Shown one piece after another: positions 36,885 to 45,463 of a stretch of DNA of 64,000 bases. This DNA comes from Mycobacterium sp. ITM-2016-00317 (GTDB lineage Bacteria; Actinomycetota; Actinomycetes; Mycobacteriales; Mycobacteriaceae), in the NCBI RefSeq assembly GCF_002968295.1, contig NZ_CP134399.1, positions 3,224,001-3,288,000 of the forward strand, written 5' to 3'. A program made the translations under genes and the position numbers. Under the pieces are notes generated by a model. That model saw only the letters and a list, made by a program, of their open reading frames with translations. It was not told where the DNA came from and did no database searches. Within the stretch, counting starts at the first letter, position 1; every line of letters starts with the position of its first letter.

Positions 36885-36987
36885 GACCCCAGCATGCCGC
36901 TCAGAAGTGCCAGTGTCGCCGGGAGTAACCCCCATTTTGGTGGGGGATAACCCCCCTTGGTCGCGCAGTGGTTTGGGCAGCTCACCA
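36772..36987. repeat. Imperfect tandem direct repeat over the operon's start region
   Basis: Copy 1 (about 36772-36868) and copy 2 (about 36872-36987) share the order CCAACCA, GTCATGACC, CAGCATGCCGCTCA, TGCCAGTGTC, a G-run/C-run hairpin, GTCGCGC and TCACCA. Copy 2 has an extra segment of about 20 bases carrying one more C-run. The repeat duplicates the promoter-to-start DNA, so the reading frame of the first operon gene runs through both copies. Confidence 0.75.
36925..36951. promoter_or_regulatory. C-run/G-run palindrome, CsoR-like operator candidate
   Basis: GTAACCCCCA and TGGGGGATAAC flank six bases (TTTTGG). GC-run palindromes bordered by GTA/TAC-like ends are the form used by copper-sensing CsoR-family repressors. 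A related hairpin (GGGGGGATAGCCCCCT, 36821-36836) lies in the other repeat copy. Position upstream of the putative copper operon supports a metal-responsive site, but no csoR gene is in the window. Confidence 0.5.
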
Positions 36988-37233
36988 GGTCAAGACCCAG
37001 GTCAGCGTGTCGCCGGAACAGGCCAAGTCCCGTCATGGCGATGCCGACGGACAGCTATGGTCCGGCGATCATCCGGTTGCGCTGATGTTGGTCATGGCTT
37101 TCCCCTCTGGCTTGGCGCCGCCATTCGGATTCGTTGCCGCAACTTCACCAGGAGATGTGCGCTACCGATCCCGAGAATCGCTGGTCTGAGATGGCCAAAC
37201 CACCTGGCAGTTGCAGGGGTCGCACGGGCGGTT

Positions 37234-37460
37234 CTAGAGCGCCGCGAGGCGCCTGACCCGGTTGTCGAGTGCGTGACGCGACACCAGTAGGTCGCCGGCC
37301 ATCATCTCGAAGCCGTGCGGACAACCGGGGAAGACGTGCAGTTCCGTCGGCACGCCCGCCGCGAGCAAGCGGCGGGCGTAGTCGATGTCTTCATCGCGGA
37401 AGATGTCTAGGTCGCCGACGTCGATGTAGGCCGGTGGCAGACCAGCCAGGTCCTGCCAGT
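37234..37460 (-). pseudogene. 3' relic of an alpha/beta hydrolase (HSL/acetyl-hydrolase type)
   Basis: About 73 codons ending TAG (37236-37234) read DLAGLPPAYIDVGDLDIF, then RDEDIDYARRLLAAGVPTEL and HVFPGCPHGFEMMAGDLL. This is the C-terminal catalytic part of lipase/acetyl-hydrolase family enzymes, with the acid (GDLDIFRDE) and the His (CPHGFE). The upstream two thirds with the GDSAGG nucleophile are absent; after about 37460 the sequence is unrelated. It is a clear truncation at a recombination border. Confidence 0.82.
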
Positions 37461-37758
37461 CTCATCGAGTTGGCGAATCGTCTGTACGCGCGCGGACGCG
37501 GGGGAGCACGACATCCGCTGGGTCCGCGGCTCCGGCGGGTTGCCCATGCCTGTCTGGTGAGCGACCCGCTCGGCGCACTGGCTCCGACGGGTCGTCGGCC
37601 CCTGCTGTCGCGGCTGACGGCCGGCTACAAGACGGGGCTCGACGGATCCCAGGTCCCTGTTGACCTAGCTGCTGGCACCACGCCTGGATGCGTCCAGCGC
37701 GCGGGGAGTGCGCAGTACAGTCGACGGCGTCGTTGCGGTTCGCTGCGTGTAGCCGAGG

Positions 37759-38088
37759 ATGGCAGGGGCTTTGTTCGAACAGCACGCGCGGTGGCTTGAG
37801 GAACTGCGCGAGTACATCAGTCGGAAGGAGCCGGTCACCTGCCGTGCCGGCTACATCCCGCTGACCGCAATCACGCTGGAGATCACGGCCGCAGGCGCCG
37901 ACCCCCGCCCACACGACGGCGTATACATCCACAGCTGGACCTCGATGGCCGCCGACTTGGCCACGACGGACGCTTTGGCACTTCATGTGCGCGGGCACTG
38001 CAGACCGATCGCTTTCACGGCTCGGGGACGATCTGAACAGTGCCCCCAGGCTCTGTCGGCGCAGTACCGGATCTTGGGAGGTGAGTAA
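37759..38088 (+). CDS. Hypothetical protein
   Basis: A 109-residue soluble protein with no recognised family: an acidic/basic helical start (FEQHARWLEELREYISR), a central segment (ITLEITAAGADPRPHDG) and a basic tail. It begins with ATG at 37759 after GCCGAGG and is preceded by about 300 bases of sequence without a clear gene (37461-37758), next to the hydrolase relic. It is convergent with the RES toxin gene. It may be an island-specific gene. Confidence 0.45.
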   Translation: MAGALFEQHARWLEELREYISRKEPVTCRAGYIPLTAITLEITAAGADPRPHDGVYIHSWTSMAADLATTDALALHVRGHCRPIAFTARGRSEQCPQALSAQYRILGGE

Positions 38089-38112
38089 GTGACCGTTGCG
38101 CCATATGAATGC

Positions 38113-38829
38113 TTAGTCCTCGATGTCGACTGTCGCCGAAAGACTTTCGGCGATCTCATCGACAAGGAGACGCCCAGGTCCCTCATACAGCGAGGACGCT
38201 CCTGGCCCGAACAGCTTCCAATGCCCACGACTCGTCGGGTACCGTTCGGCGCCGAAGACCACGATGACTTCGACCGGCTCGCGCCCGGCAAGCTCAGACC
38301 GGCGCGAGTGCCAGATGAGCCCGTGCAGCCCGCGGGCACCGCACCGCTGCCCGAGCGCGGTGATCGCTTGCCGACGCGTGCACGGGTAGTGCTCGGAGGT
38401 AGTGCTGACCAGGGCCTCCCGCGATACGCCGAGCCTCGCCAGTTCGGGATCGCGCACATCGCCCAGCCGCGCGGCCACCGGGGTGCGGACATGGGCGAGC
38501 AGCATGCCCCGCAGATCGCGTTCGTAGACGATCCGGGCGCTGCTCTGGTGAACGTCGTGGAAGACGGTTTCGAGAAGCGCAGCCGCGGGGGTCGCCGCCA
38601 AATACATGCTGGGGAGGCGATCACCGGTCTCGGGGTCGTCGATGGGGGAGAAGCGGGCGTCGCCATATCCAGGGTTGAACTCGTCGTAGCCCCAGGTTGC
38701 GCTGTAGACGCGGTACCACGGGGTGTCCGCCGCGATGGTCGTCGTCCGCAACGCCGGCAGCACGTCAATGACGGGGCAGCCCTGCGGGTCGGGGCAGGCG
38801 AGGTCCGGCGGGGGGTAGGTTTCGGGCAT
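38113..38829 (-). CDS. RES-domain toxin (NAD+-degrading)
   Basis: A 238-residue protein with the RES domain of type II toxins such as MbcT, which break down NAD+. Conserved residues are the Arg in WYRVYSA, the Tyr in SMYLAAT, the Glu in ALLETVFHDVHQSS and later Ser/Trp positions (HGLIWHSRRSE). The domain covers about residues 35-220. Its ATG directly follows the stop of the antitoxin gene (0-base gap), a tight toxin-antitoxin operon in the usual antitoxin-first order. Confidence 0.9.
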   Translation of the reverse strand: MPETYPPPDLACPDPQGCPVIDVLPALRTTTIAADTPWYRVYSATWGYDEFNPGYGDARFSPIDDPETGDRLPSMYLAATPAAALLETVFHDVHQSSARIVYERDLRGMLLAHVRTPVAARLGDVRDPELARLGVSREALVSTTSEHYPCTRRQAITALGQRCGARGLHGLIWHSRRSELAGREPVEVIVVFGAERYPTSRGHWKLFGPGASSLYEGPGRLLVDEIAESLSATVDIED

Positions 38830-39438
38830 CTACGCGGCCGGCGCGGCGGTGAACCGCTCGGCGGCGCGCAGCACCCGGTGCGGCGCGGTGCGGGCGAGGC
38901 GCTCGGGCACCTCGCCAGAGAGAAGGCTCGTCGCCGAGGTCAGCCACGTCCACAGCGCCCATCCCTGCACACCGCCGGAGATCAGCGCCCGCAGAACGCG
39001 TTGCAGCTCCGGTCGGGGCTCCCCCTGTTCGTCGAGTTGGAACGCGGGGATCAAGGTGCGTCCGTTGTGGTTGACGGTGAATACGTCGCCCGCATCGCGG
39101 CGGCGCGACACCCAGGTCCGGGTGCTGGATTCGCGGGCGTCACCCCGCAGCTCCTTTAGCGTCTCGTACGTCAGGACGGGGGTGGCCAGCAGGGCGTCGC
39201 GGTGGGTGGCCAGTCGGCGCGCCTGAGCCACCGACGAGGGCGGAGTTAACGGAACGTGCGAGAGCATCAGGGTGTTGAGGAGGTCGCCGCGAACCGCGTC
39301 GGCACGCTCGGCCTGCACGGCGTGAACCTTAGCGAGCAAATCGAGCGCTTCGGCGACCTGGGCTCGGCTCACGCCCCGGACCTCGACCAGGCCGGGGCGT
39401 TCGGCAATTTCGTAATGCAACGACGGCTCGGCGGTCAT
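38830..39438 (-). CDS. Antitoxin of the RES toxin (Xre/MbcA-like)
   Basis: A 202-residue partner. The N-terminal part is helical with a DNA-binding look (VSRAQVAEALDLLAKVHAVQ); the C-terminal part resembles the toxin-binding region of RES antitoxins (TLIPAFQLDEQGEPRPELQRV, WALWTWLTSATSLLSGEVPE). It would block the RES active site and repress its own promoter. The ATG at 39438 is preferred to 39474, because the longer start lies inside the operator. It is followed with no gap by the toxin gene. Confidence 0.88.
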   Translation of the reverse strand: MTAEPSLHYEIAERPGLVEVRGVSRAQVAEALDLLAKVHAVQAERADAVRGDLLNTLMLSHVPLTPPSSVAQARRLATHRDALLATPVLTYETLKELRGDARESSTRTWVSRRRDAGDVFTVNHNGRTLIPAFQLDEQGEPRPELQRVLRALISGGVQGWALWTWLTSATSLLSGEVPERLARTAPHRVLRAAERFTAAPAA

Positions 39439-39446
39439 GTAGCAAT

Positions 39447-39482
39447 CGTAGCGCGGTATGCTGTCATGATACATACGCTACG
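39447..39482. promoter_or_regulatory. Nested inverted repeat before the toxin-antitoxin operon
   Basis: CGTAGCG-CG-GTATG (39447-39460) is mirrored by CATAC-GCTACG (39472-39482) around an 11-base centre. It starts nine bases upstream of the antitoxin ATG, as expected for an autoregulatory operator bound by the antitoxin or the toxin-antitoxin complex. Confidence 0.7.
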
Positions 39483-39770
39483 TTGGAATCAGTCCCCGCT
39501 GAACTTGACGACCGGGGCGGACTCGAACACCACATTGCCCCCGAAGTCGACGACCACCACCGACCGTCATAGTTGCGTTTGCCCGGCCAGCTATAGGATT
39601 GCCGGATCGGCTGAGCGGTCTCCACAGCTACCCGCCGAGCGAAGCATCCACCGGCCAGCTCTCAACGCCAGCGCCCGGCAGTCTGACCAGGACCGCAGCG
39701 GTCTCGGTCATGTTCGTGGGCAGCTGGCCAGCCAACGCCGCTTCGAGGCCGAACCCTAGCGCCGCGCGAA

Positions 39771-40412
39771 TCATGTTGGACCCCGACCACAGAAACGACG
39801 GCGCCCGCCGGGTGTGCGAATACGCGGGGTGTGTCTTTCTCGGCGAGCACGACATGGCCAACCGGCGGATGGCGCTCTACGCGTTGGCGCGCACCGCTGA
39901 CGACGACTCCAAGCCGGTCGGCGCGTAGCCGTCGCACCGGCGGCCCATCCAGCGGCCATCGCGGACAGGACATGCCATACGCCGTGGTACTGCCAGAGAC
40001 TGTCTGGCCGGCACATCGGTGAGCCGGAACGTCCCGCGACGTAGGCGATCAGGCCCACCGCGAACAACCCGGCCGCCGGCGCCCAGACCGAACGCCACTG
40101 CCGACCCCGGCTGCGGGCGAGAAGAGCGACATAAACGACGCCCGCCGCGATGATCGGCAGGTCGTGCGCCGGCTTGGCCCACGACGGCGCAGGCCCGTGG
40201 TAGGCGAAGCTGCCGATCCCGATGGCCACGAGCACCACGGCGGCGCCCCATGCGAGCGGGGACCTGCCCCACACCGCCCAGCAGAGCACGACCAACCCCG
40301 CGGCGACGTAGGCCAGACTGGTGACGGCCAGGACGGGCTGCGCCAGCGCTTCATCGACGATGCGCTCGCAGTCCGACTGGCCGAAACCTGGGGGAGCGGT
40401 AAGGAACCGCAT
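39771..40412 (-). CDS. CREST-superfamily (alkaline ceramidase-like) membrane protein
   Basis: A 213-residue polytopic membrane protein with about six helices. The CREST metal-hydrolase motif pattern is visible: an early acidic/Cys segment ([11 protein letters not shown]), [19 protein letters not shown] in the third helix region (His and Asp), and [15 protein letters not shown] (two His) near the end. The conserved part ends near residue 165; the remaining 45 residues are Arg-rich and overlap a possible small gene, so the true ending may differ. The ATG shares bases with the ATG of the divergent Lnt gene. Confidence 0.75.
   Translation of the reverse strand: MRFLTAPPGFGQSDCERIVDEALAQPVLAVTSLAYVAAGLVVLCWAVWGRSPLAWGAAVVLVAIGIGSFAYHGPAPSWAKPAHDLPIIAAGVVYVALLARSRGRQWRSVWAPAAGLFAVGLIAYVAGRSGSPMCRPDSLWQYHGVWHVLSAMAAGWAAGATATRRPAWSRRQRCAPTRRAPSAGWPCRARRERHTPRIRTPGGRRRFCGRGPT
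39773..39928 (+). CDS. Small hypothetical protein
   Basis: A 51-residue reading frame ([19 protein letters not shown], then [20 protein letters not shown]) with protein-like composition and two cysteines. It runs antisense to the end of the CREST-type membrane protein. No family is recognised and no strong ribosome-binding site is seen, so this is tentative. Confidence 0.3.
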   Translation: MLDPDHRNDGARRVCEYAGCVFLGEHDMANRRMALYALARTADDDSKPVGA

Positions 40413-41985
40413 GGTCGATCACCGTAGCGTGGGTGGCATCGCAGCTTGGGCGGTTGGTGGTGTGAGCACATTGTCGTGGAGGTGGGCCTGGCCAACCCTT
40501 GGGGCGGCGTTCGTCGCGGGCGCACTGCCGGCGCTGTCGTTCCCCGCTCTCTCGTGGTGGTGGCTGGCCTGGGTCAGCATCGCCCCGCTCCTGACGGTGG
40601 TGCGCACGGCACCGCGCGCCGGGGCCGCCGCCCTGAGGGCGTGGTGCGGGATGGCGGGCTACATCCTCGCCACCCAGTATTGGCTGCTGCCCAGTGCCGG
40701 ACCGCTGGTGATCGTGCTGGCCATCGGACTGGGCGCACTGTGGGTGCCGTGGGGTGTGGCCGCGTACCTGCTTCTGGGCGAACCGGTCACGGTCCGCAGG
40801 ACCTTCGCCGCCATCGCGGTGTTGCCGAGTGCGTGGATCCTGGCCGAAGCGGTGCGCTCCCTGCCCGGTCTGGGCGGTCCGTGGGCAGCGCTGGGAGCGA
40901 CGCAGTGGAACGAACCGGCCACCCTGGCCTCTGCCTCCCTCGGCGGCGTGTGGCTGACCAGCTTGTTAATCGTCGCCACGAACACCGCGATCGTGGGGGC
41001 CCTCCTGCATCGGCATGTCGCTGTCCGCGTCGCTGCGGCCGCCGTGGCGCTGGTATGCGCGGCGCTCGGCCCGGTTTGGTTCTGGCTCGGACCGGTGCCG
41101 CCGGCCGGGCAGTCTGTCCGGGTGGCGCTCGTGCAGCCGGGCGATATCGACGACGCCGGGGCCCGTCAGGCGGCCAGCGAAGCGCTGACTCGCAACCTGC
41201 GAGGCCAGCGCCTCGATCTGGTCGTCTGGGGTGAAAGCAGCGTCGGAGTGGACATTACGGGCCGGCCGGAGGAAATGAGGCGCCTGGTGGACTTGTCGCG
41301 ACAGGTCGGTGCGGACCTGCTGGTCAACGTCGACGCGCGCGATCGCACAGGCGCCATCCGCAAGTCGTCGGTCCTAATCGGACCCGACGGGCCGCGCGGT
41401 ACGTATTCCAAGATGCGGCTGGTGCCGTTCGGCGAGTACGTGCCGCTGCGGCCGGTGTTGGGCTGGGCCACCCGGCACACGAAGGCCGCAGCGGAGGACC
41501 GGCAGCGCGGCCGCGGACTCGAAGTGCTCCATACCGGTCGGGGTATGGCCATCGGGCCGCTGATCAGCTTCGAGACCACGTTCTCCGATCTCCCACGCGA
41601 GCTGGTCCGGCGCGGCGCCCAGCTGGTGGTGTTCCAGAGCTCCACCTCGACGTATCAGGGGAGTTGGGCGCAGCCGCAGTTGGCCAGCACGGTCGCGGTA
41701 CACGCCGCCGAGGTGGGCCACCCGGCGGTGCACACCGGGTTGTCCGGCGTCAGCTCCGCTTTCGACGCCCGTGGTCGGCGACTCGGCTGGTATGACGCCA
41801 CGGACAGAGGAGTGATCGTGGTCGACGTTCCGCTCGGATCCCACGCCACCGAGTTCCAGCGGTTCGGGAATTGGGTACTGGCGACGGCGTTTTCAGTCCT
41901 CGTCTGCGCTGCCGCAGTAGCGGCCCTGCGGTATCGGTCAGCTCGTCGTGTGACACGCCGGACAGGGCGAGGTGCTGGGAGGTGA
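40411..41985 (+). CDS. lnt: Apolipoprotein N-acyltransferase-like protein, catalytic Cys replaced by Ser
   Basis: A 524-residue protein with six to eight N-terminal helices, an outer nitrilase-fold domain, and a last C-terminal helix, the layout of Lnt, which N-acylates lipoproteins. The Glu (VVWGESS) and Lys (YSKMRLVPFGEY) are present, but the nucleophile position reads LISFETTF instead of the usual CYE/CFE, so Ser replaces Cys. Similar Ser-type paralogues are, to my knowledge, seen in other actinobacteria, so it may be a second, divergent Lnt rather than the housekeeping one. ATG 40411 with AAGGAA upstream. Confidence 0.85.
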   Translation: MVDHRSVGGIAAWAVGGVSTLSWRWAWPTLGAAFVAGALPALSFPALSWWWLAWVSIAPLLTVVRTAPRAGAAALRAWCGMAGYILATQYWLLPSAGPLVIVLAIGLGALWVPWGVAAYLLLGEPVTVRRTFAAIAVLPSAWILAEAVRSLPGLGGPWAALGATQWNEPATLASASLGGVWLTSLLIVATNTAIVGALLHRHVAVRVAAAAVALVCAALGPVWFWLGPVPPAGQSVRVALVQPGDIDDAGARQAASEALTRNLRGQRLDLVVWGESSVGVDITGRPEEMRRLVDLSRQVGADLLVNVDARDRTGAIRKSSVLIGPDGPRGTYSKMRLVPFGEYVPLRPVLGWATRHTKAAAEDRQRGRGLEVLHTGRGMAIGPLISFETTFSDLPRELVRRGAQLVVFQSSTSTYQGSWAQPQLASTVAVHAAEVGHPAVHTGLSGVSSAFDARGRRLGWYDATDRGVIVVDVPLGSHATEFQRFGNWVLATAFSVLVCAAAVAALRYRSARRVTRRTGRGAGR

Positions 41986-41999
41986 ACCAGGGGCATCAT

Positions 42000-42185
42000 G
42001 TGTCGCTGATGACCCCTTCGACCTCGGCGGACAGCGCGAATCGGCGATCCGCCGATGACCTGTCGGCCGAAAAGCTGGCCCGGCTGATCGCCATACTGGT
42101 CGACGGGCGCACCTATCTCACGCGCTTGTGGTCCGCCGACGGGCGTGACCGGGCAGCAGACGATCCGCGCGTAGTCAACTGGTAA
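42000..42185 (+). CDS. Small hypothetical protein
   Basis: About 58-61 residues (GTG 42000 or ATG 42009 start). It reads as a soluble helical peptide (SAEKLARLIAILVDGRTYLTRLW) with an Asp/Arg-rich end. It begins 15 bases after the Lnt stop with CAGGGG upstream, so it may be co-transcribed. No family is recognised. Confidence 0.4.
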   Translation: MSLMTPSTSADSANRRSADDLSAEKLARLIAILVDGRTYLTRLWSADGRDRAADDPRVVNW

Positions 42186-42434
42186 CCCGCCATATTCGAT
42201 TCGGTCGTATTCCTCTTGGATCGAGCGGCGACCTAAGTGCGCCGGGCAAGACTAAAGCACACGATCCCGTGTGGCCACGTGGTTATATCGGTGATCCGAG
42301 ACGGTCCGATTTGCGTATTTCTATCTTGTTGGGGTTTGCGAAGTTTTCGCAGGTAGCGCCGACGTGGAACCAGTGAATGGTGGGACTGAGCACCTGGTCG
42401 CCGCGGTCAAGCACGCTGCGTAGAGCGGAGGTGC

Positions 42435-42725
42435 AGCCCAGGGAAACATGGTCACGAGACCGTTCGGCGCGTTGCCGCCCCTGTCGAGCACCCGTCGTAC
42501 CAGGGACATGGCCAGTCCACCTCCGGCGGATTCTCCGATGATGACCGTAGGCCGGTCGCGCGCTACTTCCGAGTAGACCGCCCACACATCATCGAGTGCC
42601 GCGGGGAAGGGATGCTCCGGCACAAGTCGGTAATCGACACTCACCAGTTCCGCACCGTTGGAGCGGACCAGCGCGCTGTGGGCGCGGGCCGCCAGCGAAC
42701 TACCGGCGACGAACGCCCCGCCGGG
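42435..42725 (-). pseudogene. Relic of a lipase/HSL-type alpha/beta hydrolase
   Basis: The middle of a hormone-sensitive-lipase-like esterase is readable: GGAFVAGSS (oxyanion region, HGG reduced to PGG), AELVSVDYRLVPEHPFPAAL, and the nucleophile elbow IGESAGGGLAMSL. Both ends degenerate: before GGAF the frame is unrelated, and after TMFPWA the expected core does not continue in any frame. Loss of the first His of HGG and of the Asp/His part makes it inactive. Together with the relic at 37234, two different hydrolase fragments lie in this mosaic stretch. Confidence 0.7.
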
Positions 42726-42923
42726 GCGGCCTCCGAGACGCGGCCAAAAGGCACAATCGGCCTGCAATGCCCCTGCAGACGAGTATCCAACGCCATACTG
42801 CGTTAGCGGCATTGAGGCGATGACGGCGCGCCAAACCGGATGGCCCACCCTAGGGAAACCGCGTCCGCAACGACCTTCGGAACCCATGTGCACGGTATGA
42901 ACTCGAGAACAAGGACATTGTCA

Positions 42924-44336
42924 ATGGATGGTCATTCCACCCCGGTTCGAACCGACGACGTGTACGCGGCTCTGCCGAGGGCTTTGGAACTGGCGACCGA
43001 TTACCTGGAGGGTCTGCCACACCGGCTCGTCGATGCGAGTACGAGCTACGACGAGGTCGTCGACGCACTCAGCGGGCCGTTGCCCGACCAAGGTACGAAC
43101 TCGGTCGCGGTAGTCGAGCGGTTGGCCGCCACTCTCGGTCCGGCAACCATTGCGTGCGCCGGCCCTCGCTACTTCGGCCTCGTCGTCGGGGGATCGCTAC
43201 CCGCGGCGCTGGCTGCCGACTGGCTGGTATCGACCTGGGACCAGACCGCGTACAGCCGGATGTCGTCGCCGGCCGGCGCTGCGATCGATGCCGTCACCGA
43301 GCGCTGGGTTCTCGAAGCTCTCGGGCTGCCCACACGCGCGGCCGTCGGGTTCGTCACAGGAGCCACGGCGGGAAACGTCGTCGGGTTGCTCTCCGCACGG
43401 CACGTTCTGTTAGCGCGGAGAGGCTGGGACGTCGAGGCCGACGGGCTCGCCCAGGCACCCCGAATTCGCGTACTCGTGGGCGACGAGGTCCATCCCTCCG
43501 TACTGCAGGCGTTGCAGATGATCGGTTTGGGATCGCGCAACGTCGAGCGCGTGGCGGTCGACCCACAAGGAGCGATGAGAGCCGACGCGCTCGCCGACGC
43601 GCTCGCCGCCGACTCCGACCCCGCCATCGTGTGCGCGCAGGTCGGCAACGTGAACTCCGGAGCGTGCGACCCGATGTCAGAGATCGTCGCGGCGACCCAC
43701 GAGCACGGCGGCTGGGTTCACGTCGACGGCGCATTCGGGCTATGGGCCTGCGCATCGCCGCGACTGTCGGCACTTGTTCGAGGTGTCGAGCTGGCCGATT
43801 CCTGGTCGACCGACGCACACAAGTGGCTCAACGTCCCCTACGACTGCGGCCTGGCCATCGTTGCCGATCCCCAAGCTGCCCGCTCAGCACTAGGTGCCAA
43901 CACGAGTTATCTGCCCATGAGCGCGGAGCGCGAACCCGGCGTCCTCGTGCCCGAGATGTCCCGGCGTGCACGCGCGGTACCCGTCTACGCAGCGTTCGCA
44001 TCGCTGGGCAGGCAGGGGTTGCGACAACTGATCGAACGCTGCTGCGAGCATGCCCGCCGACTGGCCGAGATGATGCAAGCCACGGACGGCTTTACCGTAT
44101 GCAACGACGTGGTACTCAACCAGGTCCTGATCCGTGCCGACGAAAGCAATGAGCGCACCTGGCGTGTAGCAGAATTGGTGCGACGCAGCGGAGAGGCGTG
44201 GGTCGCGGGAACCGAATGGCACGGTCGATCGGCGATACGCGTGTCCTTCTCCAACTGGACGACAGCAGACGACGACGTCGACCGTCTCGCCGAAGCGCTG
44301 CGGCAATCGCTGGCGGCGGCGCGTGGGGCTCAATAG
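42924..44336 (+). CDS. Group II PLP-dependent amino-acid decarboxylase-like protein
   Basis: A 470-residue fold-type I PLP enzyme of the glutamate/aromatic-amino-acid decarboxylase group. The PLP lysine is in STDAHKWLNVPYDCG, the cofactor Asp in WVHVDGAFG, and phosphate/aldimine contacts in FVTGATAGNV. Conserved PRYFGLVVGGSLPAAL precedes the domain. It would decarboxylate or transform an amino acid. ATG 42924 with AAGGA 9 bases before. It is a single gene without a clear operon partner; the substrate is unknown. Confidence 0.87.
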   Translation: MDGHSTPVRTDDVYAALPRALELATDYLEGLPHRLVDASTSYDEVVDALSGPLPDQGTNSVAVVERLAATLGPATIACAGPRYFGLVVGGSLPAALAADWLVSTWDQTAYSRMSSPAGAAIDAVTERWVLEALGLPTRAAVGFVTGATAGNVVGLLSARHVLLARRGWDVEADGLAQAPRIRVLVGDEVHPSVLQALQMIGLGSRNVERVAVDPQGAMRADALADALAADSDPAIVCAQVGNVNSGACDPMSEIVAATHEHGGWVHVDGAFGLWACASPRLSALVRGVELADSWSTDAHKWLNVPYDCGLAIVADPQAARSALGANTSYLPMSAEREPGVLVPEMSRRARAVPVYAAFASLGRQGLRQLIERCCEHARRLAEMMQATDGFTVCNDVVLNQVLIRADESNERTWRVAELVRRSGEAWVAGTEWHGRSAIRVSFSNWTTADDDVDRLAEALRQSLAAARGAQ

Positions 44337-44960
44337 GAGCAAGGACGAAGATCGCGGCTTGAGGGGGAGTGCACGTCCGTGAAATCAAGAGCCGTCGACA
44401 AGCGAACGCGAGCAGTAGGTTCCTGTCGATCCGGAAGTTCATCTCTGGGCTCGAGCTGCCATTCGCGAAACACTCGCGCCTCAGCGGTGGGTGGCTTCGA
44501 GGTGTTAGAGGTCCGACAAATCAGCACGCGATATCTGTGCCAAGACGAGCGCATCGATGGCCAGTCGACATCAGTCCATCGTGAAACGAACGTTGATAGG
44601 CGTGTGTCGCGACAACCACACCGGAAGGAGGTGGTGCGAGCCTGGCCCAATCCGTTAAACCTGTTGTTGTCGAGGCGCTTTGGACAACTCGACCTAACGC
44701 GGCGGGTGGGGGCCGCTCAAAGCGGCCCTGATTCATCCAATGAAAACGGCGACGTTTACTTGACATAATGTGGCTTATCGGCGAAACGATATATGCAGCC
44801 ATTCTGGCGGCAGGCAGCTTGCATGACCCGGCTGTCCGATCCTGACCTAGTTGAGAGCAATCCGCGAAACCTGGGTGCTGCTGTCCGGGTTCTCGCCCAT
44901 GTTCCAGAACCACCTGACAGCGCCACCCACCCATATCTCCGCCCATGCACCCGCGCCCAT
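44337..44960. other. Intergenic stretch without a gene
   Basis: No convincing coding region. A hairpin at 44710-44728 (GGGCCGC, loop TCAAA, GCGGCCC) could act as a terminator, although no U-run follows. The right end grades into the first repeat linked to the decayed recombinase. Confidence 0.45.
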
Positions 44961-45135
44961 TCGGCCGGCGAACACCCTTGGCGCCGGGCCTGAATCTGCG
45001 ACTACCTGACAGCGCCAGACTGGCACAATTGACGGCCCAGAACTACCGGACACCGACGGACGCTCGCGACCTCAAAGCCCTGCGCTCCGAGCCTATTTCG
45101 TCACCGTGACGTTACCGCCGTGGTGGAGCGTCTCC
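44961..45135 (+). repeat. Copy A of an imperfect 170-bp direct repeat (recombinase 5' end)
   Basis: Shares an ordered set of blocks with copy B (45292-45463): CGGCCGGCGAAC, TGAATCTG, CAGAACTAC, CTCGCGACCT, TTCGTCAC, GTGACGTTA and the CAGCGCC/GAGCGTCTCC end. It reads as a second decayed copy of the start of the tyrosine recombinase gene: DARDLKALRSEPISS is recognisable, but no later part follows. Confidence 0.7.
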
Positions 45136-45291
45136 CGTTCGTCCAGCCCACAGCCGTGCAGATGGCAATAATGTGGGTACGTTGTTAGTCATCGCTCGTC
45201 TGCCAGGCTGATGGTGTGCCACACGAGCCAAGATGACGATCCCCCACATCGCCGCGGCCACTCGACAGGCCGCAACCCTTGGCGCCGAGGC

Positions 45292-45463
45292 TCGGCCGGC
45301 GAACCCATGGCGCAGCTCCTGAATCTGTGACTACCCGACAGTGCCCGACCGGGACGACTGACGGTCCAGAACTACCTGGAACCGGCGGACACTCGCGACC
45401 TAAAACCCTGCGCCGCCAGCCCAATTCGTCACTGTGACGTTAACACGGTGGTGCAGCGCCTCC
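45292..45463 (+). repeat. Copy B of the 170-bp direct repeat, joined to the recombinase relic
   Basis: The same ordered blocks as copy A, 331 bp further on, here leading directly into the recombinase relic. Differences between the copies are many, so the duplication is old or came from two related elements. Confidence 0.7.

Noticed and set aside
36968..37189. 74-codon open frame upstream of the copper-type operon, and a short antisense ATG after AGAGGGGAAAG near 37097
   Set aside because: Neither strand gives a convincing protein; the antisense frame stops after eight codons.
44337..45291. Possible tRNA, CRISPR or phage attachment site in the long gene-free region
   Set aside because: No cloverleaf, no regular short repeats with spacers and no tRNA 3' end could be seen; only the two long imperfect repeats.
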